A stretch of 64,000 nucleotides of DNA from Galdieria sulphuraria (GCF_000341285.1 NW_005178412.1:21121-85120), one strand, 5' to 3'; positions 1 to 12,175 are shown, counted from the first letter of the stretch. The notes: a model not told the origin generated them from the sequence alone. Translations and numbers: made by a program.

Positions 1-168
1 CTCGATAGAGAGGACTTGAACTTCACTGTTTGGTTGTTCCGAAGCTTTGACAAGACGGTTCCATTTTGTCAGAGTTGAGATCTTCTCAATAATATTCTTC
101 CTAGAAATGCTACTCATTCCAAATCTTTCAATAGTTGCACAACTTCTGAAGCAACTGAGGTTTGTCAT
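1..168 (-). CDS. Partial gene at left edge, N-terminal 56 codons, product unknown
   Basis: A frame opening with ATG at 168 stays open for 56 codons to the window edge, so the 3' part lies outside. The N-terminus (MTNLSCFRSCATIERFGMSS) is rich in Ser, Cys and Arg with almost no acidic residues, as in organelle targeting peptides. It is followed by a more charged stretch (KNIIEKISTLTKWNRLVKAS). I do not recognise the protein. It borders a gene-poor region, and a short open frame can arise by chance, so support is modest. Confidence 0.4.
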   Translation of the reverse strand, partial: MTNLSCFRSCATIERFGMSSISRKNIIEKISTLTKWNRLVKASEQPNSEVQVLSIE

Positions 169-488
169 TTTGATAAATCAGAGGACAGTTCACCATCCAT
201 GGGTTTGCAAATACAGCCAAAATTGTCATTTTAGACAACTCTTAGATGTCATAATATTTTCTTAAGAATCTGCACACGAGATAGTCACAACGAAATGATA
301 AAGTCACCATCAGAAGCTTGTGTTCTCAAACATCTTTTTTATACCCTTGCTAAAAAAGTACAAAGTTTTTCTTAAGGATTAGAATGAAAGTAAAATGATA
401 TGATTGAGATGATGACAAACCTGTCACTTTTGTTTAGTAAACATTTATATAAACTAATGCCATGAATTGACATTTTTACAGTCATAGT

Positions 489-510
489 TATATATATATA
501 TATATATATA
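489..510. repeat. (TA)n microsatellite
   Basis: About eleven TA units in gene-poor DNA, of a type also found inside several introns of this window. Confidence 0.9.
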
Positions 511-784
511 GGAAGGAGAAGAGAATGAGATATTCAATCGGAGTTGATAGTATGAATAAAGGATAAAAAGTAAACTATCATGTTGTTTTGTGCAAAGTAT
601 TACGAGAGAATTTACCCTTGAAAAGAAATTCCAAAGGATTGCTTCATAACTGATCAAAAAACAAAATATTCAATAGTTGCTTTGTTCCCTTTTTATACAT
701 TTGTTTTAGTTTTTATAAAGAGGATAAGGAATACATGCCATCTTTGTGACGAGTAGATAAAAGACAACTTGAATGTCGAAATAA

Positions 785-1006
785 TCACTTGAGAATATTC
801 GATATTTCTTCTTGAGTCCATTTCCAATGATAAGAGAGTAATCTCTTATAGCAGGCAATTGTTTCTTCTTTGATTTCAAAATTTGAGAACTTTTGAGTAA
901 TTGAATTCATTTCTGTGAGCAATTCTTCTCTATTGAAATGTTCAAAGAGGATCAAGTGAAGGAAATGGTTATTTGAATGCAGAAATGTATTCTTCCAATG
1001 AAGCCT
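785..1006 (-). pseudogene. Coding-like fragment without a start, possible gene remnant
   Basis: A 73-codon open frame on the minus strand has protein-like composition (for example FEHFNREELLTEMNSITQKF, then LLSYHWKWTQEEISNILK) and ends at TGA. No ATG opens it near its start, and the same frame upstream is interrupted by stops. It could be an exon of an unrecognised gene, but it more likely is the remains of a decayed one. The family is unknown. Confidence 0.25.
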
Positions 1007-3241
1007 TCATTTCTTAGAATTATTTTTGAGCATTGGATAAATATACATTCTACAAACTATTCAAGGCTCATTTCTTTTTGATATCTGAGTTTCATTCTGG
1101 GAAAACTTGTTTCAATTAGCAAAGCCTAAGTAATGCGATGTGATAGAATGAGTTAAAAGGAATACGAGTAATAAAAGTCAAATAGCCAAACCGTATTCAA
1201 ACGGACATATTTTAATATCTCTTATGTCCAAATAGTTTGTTATAAGAATCTGTAGGAGAGTGGTTTCCACTTTGACTGTTATCTTTTCTTCTTGTTTGTG
1301 TATCAACTCTTGCTGTTGTTTATTGATTTCCAAATTCGAAACTCCAAATTTATTTTCCAACAAGACTATTCATAGGTTATCAACTTTACAATGTTGTTGT
1401 TTAGTGTCCTACGATGACTTTGGACATTTTATTCTTTCTTTCCACTCATTATTGGAGCGACTTTAATTCTATATGTTATGAATTCGTCTCTTTCACATCG
1501 CATTAGCTTTGAATTCTTCTACAATGGATAAAAATTTCTGAATAATGATACTTTCGTATTTTTTTTGAATATATCCTTTTGTTTCCAAACAAGACTTTCT
1601 TCTTCGTGATACAAATCAACTTTTCAATATTACCCTACATTTCTCTCTTTCTTTCAATTCCTTGAAGAGTGAAAATAAACTTTATAGGAAACCAATTTTT
1701 AATGATCGCACAGCTTCTAATATCTCTCAACTAGATTGATAATTAGAAAACATATGAAATTCTACTCTTCAAGGAATTGATCAGCAACTTGTCTCTTCTT
1801 TAGATATAAAAGGAACAAGTAGACTACGTTTGAATATTCTAGGAAATTTTTTACCTTGTTGATTCTTGAATAGTGTTTCTTGGCGATTAGAATCAAATCA
1901 ACACACAATTTCTTTCTAGAGGATTCCAACTCGATGATCTAAAGTAGCTCATATCTCTTCCTTGAAAAAGCTGGTTTGGAGTAGGGTTATCATTTCCATC
2001 AGCGAACAATAATACTTTTATGTGCTACAACTTACCACAATCAATCGACTGTCTATGTTTTGGAAAACAAACGAGCTATTTTCTAGTAACAACAGGCAAT
2101 GTTTTTGCTCCAAGTCTGTATCTTCTTATGAAAACTATTTGATTTCATAAACTGCGAAGATAAACTTCTTTTGAAAAAAATATAAACGCAAAAGCACAAT
2201 GCTGAAATTATCAACTCAATGCATTTTATCCATTTTCATTTTGAATGAAATTGCTATTATGAAAGATTGCCTATCTCTTTCTCTCTGTTTTATAAAAACT
2301 TCTAAGAGGTAATCAGGAAGTATGGCAATCATGGTTTTTATTTTCACAACAACTCCATCATAACCTATCCATTTCATCACACTTTGTTCAGTTCCATTAT
2401 GGTGATGTATTTATCAAAGTTGATAACTAGATTACTTTGAAGAAGACTCCAAACGGTGTTGTTTTCTGAATTGGATGAAGAAAGCCTTCAAATGTGATAT
2501 GACGAAGCAAAAAAGTTCTCATACAAAATTTGGTTTGTGGAAAACCTTGAAGATATGCTTTTCCTTCATTTTTGAACGTTGTTTTTTTTCTTGACATTTC
2601 GTTATTGTCGAGTCATTGAGAATTTTATTTAGTTTTGATATCCATCTTATCAAGTTGGGTGATTTATTCTTCTTTGTCATTGGAAAGTATAAAATGAATG
2701 ATCAGAGTAGAATACAAAAGTCTTTTCTCTACATCTCATCTTTCCAAGTCTTGTCACGAAGAGGTAAAAGCAATTTTCTTCTCACAAAAGATTCTCAATG
2801 ATAAGGATTGACTTTCTAGTACTAACCATAGTTTACATTGAAAATCATCTATTTATGTTAAAATTGTTTTGAGAATGGCTACTATATCCGTATATTAGAA
2901 TATTCGATGATGACTTTTTGGAAAGAATGTGACTGAAGTATAGAGATATGTATATGGAATGACAATGGATAATGAAGAACAGGACCTACCAACTATTGAT
3001 TGCAGTTGAAAAGATAATCTACGTATCAATTATACAACTTGTTGAATTATATAGAACAAAGGGCCCACCAATTACTCCGGGATAGAGAAACACTTTTATG
3101 AATTATGACTATCGAGCATCCAATAAAGTGGATGTATCTTTTACACTTTTGTAAAATTCCGTCTTTTGGAATGAAAGTAAATGTTCTACACTATCTTTTT
3201 CAAAAAAGGATATTCATAGAAACTTCTATTCATCAAGTTGG

Positions 3242-4041
3242 TCAAAAGATGCCATCATCTCCTATCATAGCCAAGTCATCGGCTCCTCCTCTTCTTGGTG
3301 CCAAAGGATTCCAATCTCTTTGTATTCTCCAACCACCACGTTCAGTATTTTGCAACGGATTCCAATCACCAAATATCCAATAAAGTAGTGCAGGAGTTTT
3401 GAGTATTCGACTACCACCCGTTAGTTGTGGATAGACATCTTCAAAATAGTAATAACAATGACCAGCTATGACTCCCAATATATCTGTTACTGGTGAAGTA
3501 CCCAATAGAAAAGAGAAGCCTAAAAATATCCAAGGCAAATAAGGAGCACGAAAGTTGAATAATCCCAAAAAGTTCATCAGTTGGTGTTCGTTTCTTCTTG
3601 CCCAAACATAGACCATCATGAACATGAGACTTGGACCTAGAAACTTGATAGTTGGTGTAAAGAAGGAAAGCATAATTAATAATATTCCTCCAATCAATAA
3701 CATAAATACAAAGTCAGCTGAACGTCCTCGAAAAGTATTGAGTTCCAACAGTTTACAATAGCGGTATAGAAAGAACATGTGAAATAAAAAGTCCATTCCA
3801 AAGGGTCCGAAATAGAAAAAGTTGGTCAACAGTCTCCATAACTGCAATCTAGAGTGCTTTTGTGAGTCACTCAAAAAGATGGTAAAAGTCGTCGTTACCT
3901 CTTTATGCCCTCCCAACTATAATAGAGTTTCATAGGGGATAATATATCCAAAGCACATAATATAGTTACTGTGGAGGATATAGTTACATAGGCTCTAGTC
4001 ACTGGAGGAGTATTCATAAACCAATCTTCTATCAAAGACAT
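3242..4041 (-). CDS. Derlin (ER-associated degradation membrane protein)
   Basis: Derlins are catalytically inactive rhomboid-fold proteins of the ER membrane that move misfolded proteins to the cytosol for degradation. The start is the ATG at 4041 (MSLIEDWFMNTPPVTRAY), which matches the amphipathic N-terminus of the family. A 50-nt intron at 3849-3898 joins it to the second exon. The product is 249 aa, the normal Derlin length. The loop-1 WR motif is present (LQLWRLLTNFFYFGP), followed by several hydrophobic segments and a GxxxG in a late membrane helix (GVIAG). The tail is Gly/Asp-rich. No rhomboid serine-protease residues are seen, as expected. An upstream in-frame codon could extend the N-terminus by 13 residues, but family alignment favours the start chosen. 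Confidence 0.92.
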
Positions 4042-4091
4042 TATTCTTTTAATATATTCAACACAAATCAATCCACCCAAAGAACAACAAA

Positions 4092-4610
4092 TTATGCTGA
4101 AAATCGCTTCTTTAACGGTTGCACAACATATTTATCCATAAAAGGAGCCAAAAGTAAAGCACCAGCTACTCTAAAAGGTCTAGAAAAGTTATTAATACCC
4201 CACATAACACCAAATACTACTGGAAAAGTTTTCCAAGTAAGAGTCTTTCCTGTTGTACGAATAAACCCTATCAAAGCTATGAGAAAAGATAAAGAATACG
4301 TAACTGCGTCAAATATTCCATAAGATAAGATAGCAGCTATTCCATAAGTTTTCAAAACTTGTTTAGGATTCATTTGGACTCCATCATAACCCAATAGAGA
4401 AAGAAACTTCTTGGTCCACCCTGGTTTAGCTTGTTGTTCTTGAAAGGGTTCCTCTTCTTGTTGTTGAGAAGACTCTGGTAGACAACTTTGCCAATGAAAA
4501 GCACGTTTAGGTATGTTGACTGCAAGTCTTTTGGAAACTTTTCCAACTTTGTACAATGAAGAACGTTTATGATAACAATAAGATGAAAAATAAGCAAAAG
4601 CCATCATCAT
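4092..4610 (-). CDS. Organelle-targeted two-helix membrane protein of unknown function
   Basis: An intronless gene of 172 aa. Residues 1-60 are basic and Ser-rich, like a transit peptide, and are followed by a Gln/Glu-rich linker. The conserved-looking part is the C-terminal half: a motif KTYGIAAILSYGIFDAVTYS, two hydrophobic helices, then RVAGALLLAPFMDKYV near the end. This pattern resembles plastid membrane proteins of plants and, more distantly, FAM210/DUF1279 proteins. The family call is from memory and only moderate. It starts with three successive Met codons, and the first is used here. It lies 50 bp from Derlin and 38 bp from RRP1 on the same strand. Confidence 0.7.
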   Translation of the reverse strand: MMMAFAYFSSYCYHKRSSLYKVGKVSKRLAVNIPKRAFHWQSCLPESSQQQEEEPFQEQQAKPGWTKKFLSLLGYDGVQMNPKQVLKTYGIAAILSYGIFDAVTYSLSFLIALIGFIRTTGKTLTWKTFPVVFGVMWGINNFSRPFRVAGALLLAPFMDKYVVQPLKKRFSA

Positions 4611-4648
4611 GAATGGAAAAAATCAAAGAGAGGGAAAAAAGCAATCGT

Positions 4649-5668
4649 TCATTTATTATAAGATAAAGGTACTCGTTGAGTTCTTCTTTTCTTCATAGCT
4701 GGTAAAACATATTCTTCATTCTTGTCCAAAGAAAAGCGAACTTGTTTCACAACTTGTGGTTCTGCTGGACGAGTTGTCAACTGTAGACGATTTTTCAAGC
4801 GTTCTGACCTCCTTCTCGGGGGTGAAGAATGGTTCTCCACTTGTTGAGGCAAACGGTCTTCTAAACAAGAAACCGTCGATTCCAACTTATTGTACAAAGC
4901 ATATAGACTCTTTCTTGATTTGGGTGGACGTTCAGGTGAACCAGCCCACTGATATAGTTTCGGAATCCAATCTCTTATAAGAAACAATAACTCATATCGT
5001 TGTTCTGTGGCTGCTGCTTTGCAATCTTCAATAAGAGGTGAAAAGATTCTTTCTTTTGCTCTAGTCACAAGTAAAGTATCTGTTTGAGTGGCGTCATCCA
5101 CACATATATGAAAAAGAGACCATAACAACTCTACTTTGTTCCAGGAAGATGGAAAAGAAAGAATTCTGCGGATGACATGTTCATAATATTTGTCCAATAC
5201 ATGAAGACAAAGTCCCTTACTGGTGTGTCTCCAATGTTGAGTGAATTGTTCTTCCACAACTCCGAATAGTTGGTTCATCGTTTGCTCATCCCAATTGTGT
5301 TGATCGCCTATGATAACTAGTTCATCTAAACAACAAGTGATGAGGTCATAAAACTTGTCTAGGCGGTAAATATCCAACTTGGGCCATAGAGTACCTACAC
5401 ACTCCAATAACGCTTTCAAGTATTTACTTTTGCCAATTTCAATGAATCGAGCAACTTGTTTGGTTATCTTTTCCGTAGTTGTGGCTTCGTCACTCAACCA
5501 GATGGCATAGAATAGTGCTCTACAAAGTTTGGATAACTCTACATATTCAGCTTGTGAAACGTGAGCAGTTAGCCACAACTCTACCAACTCCAACGCTTTT
5601 ACTCGACTATGTTTTTCATTTCCTGCTAAAGACTTGGCTACTCGACGAAAGCGTTCTTCTTCTTCCAT
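4649..5668 (-). CDS. RRP1: Ribosomal RNA processing protein 1 (RRP1/Nop52 family)
   Basis: RRP1/Nop52 is a nucleolar protein needed to process pre-60S rRNA. The single-exon gene encodes 339 aa. The N-terminal 220 residues match the family's helical domain: FRRVAKSLAGNEKHSRVKAL at the start, then the LSKLCRALFYAIWLSD region and LYRLDKFYDL-type sequence. The C-terminus is basic and low-complexity with RRRSERLKNRL and MKKRRTQR, which would serve as nucleolar localisation signals. It is divergent from the ferredoxin gene, with 151 bp between start codons. Confidence 0.88.
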   Translation of the reverse strand: MEEEERFRRVAKSLAGNEKHSRVKALELVELWLTAHVSQAEYVELSKLCRALFYAIWLSDEATTTEKITKQVARFIEIGKSKYLKALLECVGTLWPKLDIYRLDKFYDLITCCLDELVIIGDQHNWDEQTMNQLFGVVEEQFTQHWRHTSKGLCLHVLDKYYEHVIRRILSFPSSWNKVELLWSLFHICVDDATQTDTLLVTRAKERIFSPLIEDCKAAATEQRYELLFLIRDWIPKLYQWAGSPERPPKSRKSLYALYNKLESTVSCLEDRLPQQVENHSSPPRRRSERLKNRLQLTTRPAEPQVVKQVRFSLDKNEEYVLPAMKKRRTQRVPLSYNK

Positions 5669-5819
5669 CCAATAATGATCAAAAGATAACCATCCCGTCC
5701 CTTGTCTCTCTCTCTCTCCTCTATCTTACAGACTCAATGCACCCGCAAGTAGGACGATTTCAGTCCTCCCCTTCCCATCCATTTTATTTAGCTCCGAGGT
5801 ACATTGGTGGTCTGAGAGG

Positions 5820-6394
5820 ATGGCGTTTCTTCCTTGTATAAATCAACAGATAAAAATATGCTCCCAAAAATCAAGGCTTGTACCTAGAAACGGCTTTCAT
5901 CAAAGATACAAGATGAGACCACTTTCTAAACAGAAAGTGGTAAGTATATACTTTCCCATTTGCGACAAGTATAAAACGTTTAGAACACACTGTTGTCGAC
6001 GGTAGCTTATCCATCGACAACAACATGCGAACTCACCGTTTTATATGGTAACCAACAAATAAAAAAGATCCAAGTGGAACAAGGTCAAACTTTGCTCGAA
6101 GCGATGGAAAGTTCGGGATTACCAGCAGATTCCTCGTGTAGAGCCGGAGTCTGTATGACGGTTAGTAATTTTCATCCGTTTTATTCTTGATAATCTTATC
6201 AGAATTAGTGTGCTGTGAAGCTATTAGAAGGAGAGGTTGACAACGAAGAAGCAGCACTGGCCAGCGAAGCAAAAGAAGCTGGTTTCGTTCTTGCTTGTTC
6301 AGCATATCCACTCTCTCCAAAAGTCAAAATAGAGATCAATCACGGAGACGACGCATATGAAATGCAATATGGAAAATTTGAGTATAATAAGTAG
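5820..6394 (+). CDS. Plant-type [2Fe-2S] ferredoxin, nuclear-encoded, plastid-targeted
   Basis: This electron carrier passes electrons from photosystem I or NADPH to plastid reductases. Three exons (5820-5939, 5984-6160, 6209-6394) with introns of 44 and 48 nt give 160 aa. The first 50-60 residues form a basic, Ser-rich transit peptide. The mature domain has the cluster ligands CRAGVCMTC and a distal Cys in LACSAYP. After the normal family end (VKIEI) there is an extra acidic/aromatic tail of about 15 residues, recalling FdC-type ferredoxins with extended C-termini. Which plastid reactions it serves cannot be told from sequence. Confidence 0.92.
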
Positions 6395-7266
6395 AAAGAA
6401 ACCAAGCTTGTAAACACTCTATAAAATCCCCATCATTCAGCTTGCATTCTTGTTACCAAAAAATATTCTGTATGATTAAAGAATTATCCATTTGAATTTG
6501 ATAGTAACACATCAAAAAAAATTCTCTTTTTACAGTAGACACACATTTATAATTAATTTTCTCGTGGTAAAAAAAAAGAAATACGATACTCAGTATTAAA
6601 CTATTTGCATTATTTTAAAAATTCGATGTCTGAAATTAATCAATTATTAAAGAAATTACAACCGCCAGACACAAGCCCAAAAAAATTATTTTTGCTGAAT
6701 TTAATGCTAGATATTATTGAATGCTTTGAAAAAATCCTTAAAATCAATGTGAGGTAATAATTTAGAAAGGATTTTTTTAAATTTTTCCAGCTAACTCTGT
6801 ATTTGGATCTTTAAAGTCTTTTTCTTTAAAATATATTTTTGTTAGTTTTATTTAATGTTTCGCTTTACATTTAATCGTGATTAGTCGAAAAACTAGTAGA
6901 ACAATGCCGCGTCTTTTTTGCAAATTTATTCTCACCTCTTTCTTTTTTGCTTTCGTTTTCTTTTGGCATTAGAGCAACGTCATACGGTCGTTGTATAATT
7001 TCCAATCGCATTTGGAAAGTTTTTGTCACTTGATGATAGTATAATATTTCGATGAATCCTGGACGACTGCCAGAATTGGTTTCAAGGTTATTTACACAAT
7101 GCAGTTTTACAACTCATTTATATAATATGAACGAACTGTTTCGTATATAACTTGAAGAGAAGCAAAGGTATAAGGTGTTTATGTTCAATTTTCACTTTAT
7201 TTTTGTGTCGACAGCATCCCTACCCAAATTTCTAACTTTACAAACTCAAAAAAGGTTTCTATTTAT
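6395..7266. other. Convergent intergenic region, very AT-rich
   Basis: About 870 bp separate the 3' ends of ferredoxin and CDC6, far more than elsewhere in the core. The stretch 6480-6880 is visibly richer in A and T runs than its neighbours. It contains one short ATG-opened frame (6626-6757) and no other recognisable feature. Confidence 0.6.
6626..6757 (+). CDS. Small ORF of 43 codons, unknown
   Basis: ATG-opened frame with balanced, protein-like composition: MSEINQLLKKLQPPDTSPKK followed by a hydrophobic, helix-like stretch and ILKINVR. Its codons are strongly AT-biased, more so than in neighbouring genes. It could be a genuine small gene, an exon, or a fragment of organelle DNA inserted into the nucleus. 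No family is recognised, and chance cannot be excluded at this length. Confidence 0.25.
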   Translation: MSEINQLLKKLQPPDTSPKKLFLLNLMLDIIECFEKILKINVR

Positions 7267-8619
7267 TTACAACCAGGAAGCGTATACAGTAAAGGGTTCG
7301 AGGGCAGCCTTTACTTCATTTGCACAAGTGAGTAAGCTACAACGTACTCGTCGTTTATCTATTTTTCTCCCTTCGAGTTGAATGATTCCATGGTCGCTCA
7401 AAGATGTTTCGCAGATGTCAACAAACTGCGAAAAGGAAATACAAGGTAGTTCAAGCTGACCATTGAGCTGTGTTAGTTGAGAATACAATTCATTGAGAGT
7501 AAATAATGACTTTCTCTGGCTGAGAAGAAGACAAGCTAAAACTGCCAACTGTTGTTGAAAAGGGAGGTTCCCAATTCTATTTTTCATAGAGGTTAAGCCA
7601 CCTTTTTCTTCCAAGATCTTTGCAGCATCTTGTAATAAGAAAGAATCCTCGCCATGATATTCAGCAGGTATTCTCTTTGCTGCTGACAATAAAAGGGTTC
7701 TTATCACGTCCAACGCAAGACGAATATCTCCACAACTCGTAGCAATCTTTTTTGCAACCAATTGAAATGCGTCCGTGAAATGTGATACAGGAATCTTTTC
7801 TAGACAAGGATAACTTGCCTTTGCCAAACACAAACGCTGATAAAGAATACTTTCAATTTCTTCATAGCCATAAGGACTCAATGGCATGGTTACTGGTTGA
7901 GCAGAGTATAATTTTAAGCACGATGCAGCTCTTTCTGGAAGGTCCACCGAATTGGCAGTTGCCAAGATACCCACTTTTGATAACGAATAGGGAGACTCCA
8001 ATAATGAACATAAAACAGACATATCTCTGGTTACTAAGAAATCTAGTTCTTCCAATATGAGGAGAATGTGTTGTTTTGCCTGGATATTTTCTATTGCCCT
8101 TATCCAATTGGTTTTCGTATCACTGGAGTACAATCTTACACTTTCCTCCAGTTGAGAAGTAATCACCGAATAGATAGTTTTTGGATCCGAGATAGTAGCA
8201 CAATTGATGTAAATTGGATGGATATCTTGGAGTCCGTTGTTGTTATTATCCGCTGCAATCATTTCTAATGCAGCTTTGACACACAACGATTTTCCAGTCC
8301 CAGGACTACCACATAAATATAAACTCATAGTGTCTTGATTATTCGACCACTTTTTCAGCTTTTCAGAGATAATAGAAATGGTTTGTTCTCTACCAATCAC
8401 TTGACATCGACTAGGTTCATAGGATAATGAAAAATATTGAGAAGCTGCTAATAAGCTTTCTGATAACTTCACTTGATTGAGGCAATGAGGATTGTTTTCT
8501 TTCTTAGTCGCGACACGAGGACGTTTGATCGATTTCACATATGCTGTCAGCTGCTTCTGTTTGGTTTCAGTACTATGGATATCATTCCATGTTCTCTTGG
8601 AGCTTCGAGTAGTCACCAT
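7267..8619 (-). CDS. CDC6: CDC6/ORC1-type replication licensing ATPase
   Basis: CDC6 joins the origin recognition complex to load the MCM2-7 helicase in G1. The start is taken at the ATG at 8619 (MVTTRSSKRTWNDIH), giving 450 aa; the open frame runs upstream, but that part is hydrophobic and not CDC6-like. The N-terminal 65 residues are basic and poorly ordered. The AAA+ core follows with Walker A GSPGTGKS at residues 104-111 and a Walker B-like LLILEELDFL near 190. The sensor region is ILATANSVDLPERA. A C-terminal winged-helix region follows (QLAVLACLLLSQRKSLFTL). Walker B has Glu where Asp is usual. Length and the lack of a BAH domain favour CDC6 over ORC1. Confidence 0.87.
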   Translation of the reverse strand: MVTTRSSKRTWNDIHSTETKQKQLTAYVKSIKRPRVATKKENNPHCLNQVKLSESLLAASQYFSLSYEPSRCQVIGREQTISIISEKLKKWSNNQDTMSLYLCGSPGTGKSLCVKAALEMIAADNNNNGLQDIHPIYINCATISDPKTIYSVITSQLEESVRLYSSDTKTNWIRAIENIQAKQHILLILEELDFLVTRDMSVLCSLLESPYSLSKVGILATANSVDLPERAASCLKLYSAQPVTMPLSPYGYEEIESILYQRLCLAKASYPCLEKIPVSHFTDAFQLVAKKIATSCGDIRLALDVIRTLLLSAAKRIPAEYHGEDSFLLQDAAKILEEKGGLTSMKNRIGNLPFQQQLAVLACLLLSQRKSLFTLNELYSQLTQLNGQLELPCISFSQFVDICETSLSDHGIIQLEGRKIDKRRVRCSLLTCANEVKAALEPFTVYASWL

Positions 8620-8696
8620 GTCAATGTTGTTCACAATCGAAACGAATAATATGATAATGAATAAGCAAGTCATATTTAATAAGATAGATAGATATG

Positions 8697-8771
8697 GCGG
8701 GTCAATGCAAATCCATCTAAAGAATGAAGAATCGAGGAGGGCATTTCTTTTGAGAAGAGGCGGGTCATATG
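8697..8771. promoter_or_regulatory. Two GGCGGGTCA repeats upstream of CDC6
   Basis: The word GGCGGGTCA occurs at 8697-8705 and again inside GAGGCGGGTCATATG at 8757-8771, about 80 and 140 bp upstream of the CDC6 start on the minus strand. CDC6 is a classical E2F target in animals and plants, and GGCGGG is the E2F core on one strand. The flanking TCA differs from the usual AAA, so this is a weak assignment. Confidence 0.35.
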
Positions 8772-8918
8772 ATGAATGAGCCCGCGTTGAAGTTTCTTCT
8801 TTGGATCCAAAGACACAGGCATAGAGAAAGAAAGAAAACGCTAGTCGACTCAAGAGTCAAAAAACCCATCCTTCTTTATTCGTCAACCTCTATTTCACTT
8901 GATGCACAAGACAAAATA

Positions 8919-9578
8919 TTATGCCTTGACATAGTGAACATTCACTAGCTTTGGAAAGTTCCTCTTGAGTCTATGAATAATCTCCAAACGAACGGAATCT
9001 ACTGCAGCTCCACCTCCACTCATCTTGAGTGAAACACTAGGTGAAGGACTATCCGTTCCGTAGATTCCCACCAGGTCTATTTTACCTCCTGCAATCTTCA
9101 GAAAAGGACGAACTTCATCCAATACACTGTCTATATTTTGTTCGTTAAGCTCTGGACCCATAGTTTCCTCTTGAACGACTGCCTCAATTTCGGGTATTTT
9201 CTCCTTTAAACGTGTTTCAATTCCCATTCTCAAAGTTACCGTTGAACTGGGACAAGAACCACAAGCTCCTTCCAAAGTCAACCGTACGGTAGCTCCATCT
9301 ATGCCTGTGAGTGATACGTTACCTCCATCTGCAATAAGATAAGGTCTCAGTTCTTCCAGTACTTGTTCTACGTTTTCCTTTGTTAAAGGTAAAGCACCTA
9401 TACACACTAGTGTTTATTACTCTTTGACGAAGCTCAATTTCTTACTGTCAGCGGATATTTGGAGTCGCCTTATCTTATGAACTGTTGGTTGATAAGAGAA
9501 GCGTTGTCTGTTTTTAAAACAAGTAAAAGCAACGTGGTGAGGTTTATAAGAACAGAAGCCAAAGAGGAATCCCAACAT
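8919..9578 (-). CDS. Plastid NFU-type iron-sulfur scaffold protein
   Basis: NFU proteins assemble and deliver [4Fe-4S] clusters to photosystem I and other targets. Two exons (9446-9578 and 8919-9397) around a 48-nt intron give 203 aa. The first exon encodes a transit peptide (MLGFLFGFCSYKPHHVAF). The first NifU-like domain carries the cluster-binding CxxC in GACGSCPSSTVTLRMGIE. A second, diverged NifU-like domain follows (IDSVLDEVRPFLKIAGG) in which the CxxC is absent. This two-domain layout is that of plant plastid NFU1-3. It lies 29 bp from the end of RUVBL1 on the same strand. Confidence 0.92.
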
Positions 9579-9607
9579 GTCAATATAATTTCAATCAAAC
9601 TTCTCTC

Positions 9608-11136
<1,529 letters not shown>

Positions 11137-12175
11137 CGATGGGCGGCAAATGATGTTTTCCACAGCATAAGCACGACTTGCCAATCTCTTTATATAGGAT
11201 TAGTGGATCATTCATGAACAATTCTCTGAAAGACGACTGTCCATTGAAAATAGTAGATAAAGAGTCCTATTGTGAAGTCAATATTGCATATATTTCCGTT
11301 CTTGAGCTGTGATAAAAATATCTATTATTTATGGGCTTTCTATATAAGTTTTATCAACCACGCCGTACATTGTGAGAAACAAGTATATAATTGTGTTTTT
11401 CAAAAATGAGGAAATGTAAAAAATTCTTCAAGTCTCTTAAGAAGGAAGAGACAAGGCGCTCAAAAATTTTTCAACAAGCATTTTTCTATTGGATGATTGC
11501 GTCGTGGGTGTCCTTCTCGAATCAGGAAAAGGTGGTAAGTCTATTCTTTTGATATCGTCTTGTTGAAAACTGGTGTGGTGATGGGATGAGAACGATGATA
11601 TAGCTCAGTTCTGCTACAGAATATAAAGTGTTGAGAAATCATCTTTTCTGATTTTCCACTCGAACAAGACCGGAATTGGGTTATTTTGTTCCACTTACTT
11701 GTTTTGTTTAGGTTTCTAGTTCCTTTTTATTGAGTAAGTAACAAATATTTTTTGTTACTATTGTCTGGGACTTTAATGATGAGTATATCTTTTGCTGACA
11801 CCTCTTGTATGAGAGTTGGCTCTCGATGAACGCAAATATGAACTCTGAATAGAGACAATAGTCGACAAGATATTAGAATACTGACTCATCTAGTTGAATA
11901 GAATGTACACGGGGACTAGTTAGACTAGAGAAAGAGGTCGAATTTGACTAGAGACGTGTTCTTAGGGAATCTCTTCACACATATGTTGAAAGCCGTCATC
12001 GTCGATATCTTTTCTATTTGTTTCTAAATAGTCGTTATGATGAAGAAATGAAAATGGTTGGTTTTATGCATTGCTGTTGGATACTTATGCCTAGTCTATC
12101 TATAGTAAGGTATATTTCCACAAACAAGCAGAATAATCAACCACTTGTGCACTATTCACAAGCTATTTCCATTCA
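11137..12175. other. Intergenic region with one possible small gene
   Basis: About 1 kb upstream of RUVBL1 and downstream of the orphan gene at 12.2-13.4 kb. Apart from the possible small two-exon gene at 11406-11651, nothing coding is recognisable. The sequence GGGCGGCAAAT next to the RUVBL1 start (about 11141) may be a promoter element. Confidence 0.5.
11406..11651 (+). CDS. Possible small two-exon gene, 58 aa, unknown
   Basis: An ATG-opened, strongly basic frame (MRKCKKFFKSLKKEETRRSK, then a short hydrophobic stretch AFFYWMIASWVSF) runs into a good donor (GTG|gtaagt at 11535). A 69-nt intron ending in TAG at 11603 would join it in frame to LSSATEYKVLRNHLF and a TGA. The basic-then-hydrophobic pattern would fit a small membrane-anchored protein. 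No homologue is recognised. Confidence 0.3.

Larger units (their letters stand above)
169..3241. other. Gene-poor AT-rich region
   Basis: There is no convincing intact gene in about 3 kb, in sharp contrast to the tightly packed core that follows. The region holds a TA microsatellite near 489-510 and a coding-like but disrupted frame near 785-1006 on the minus strand. A few other open frames of 60-90 codons have no recognisable content. No tRNA or repeat array was seen. It resembles the segments at 54.3-58.5 and 59.7-62 kb. Confidence 0.6.

Noticed and set aside
8620-8853. N-terminal extension of CDC6 by 78 residues
   Set aside because: The extension is hydrophobic and unlike CDC6, and it contains the GGCGGG repeats expected in a promoter.
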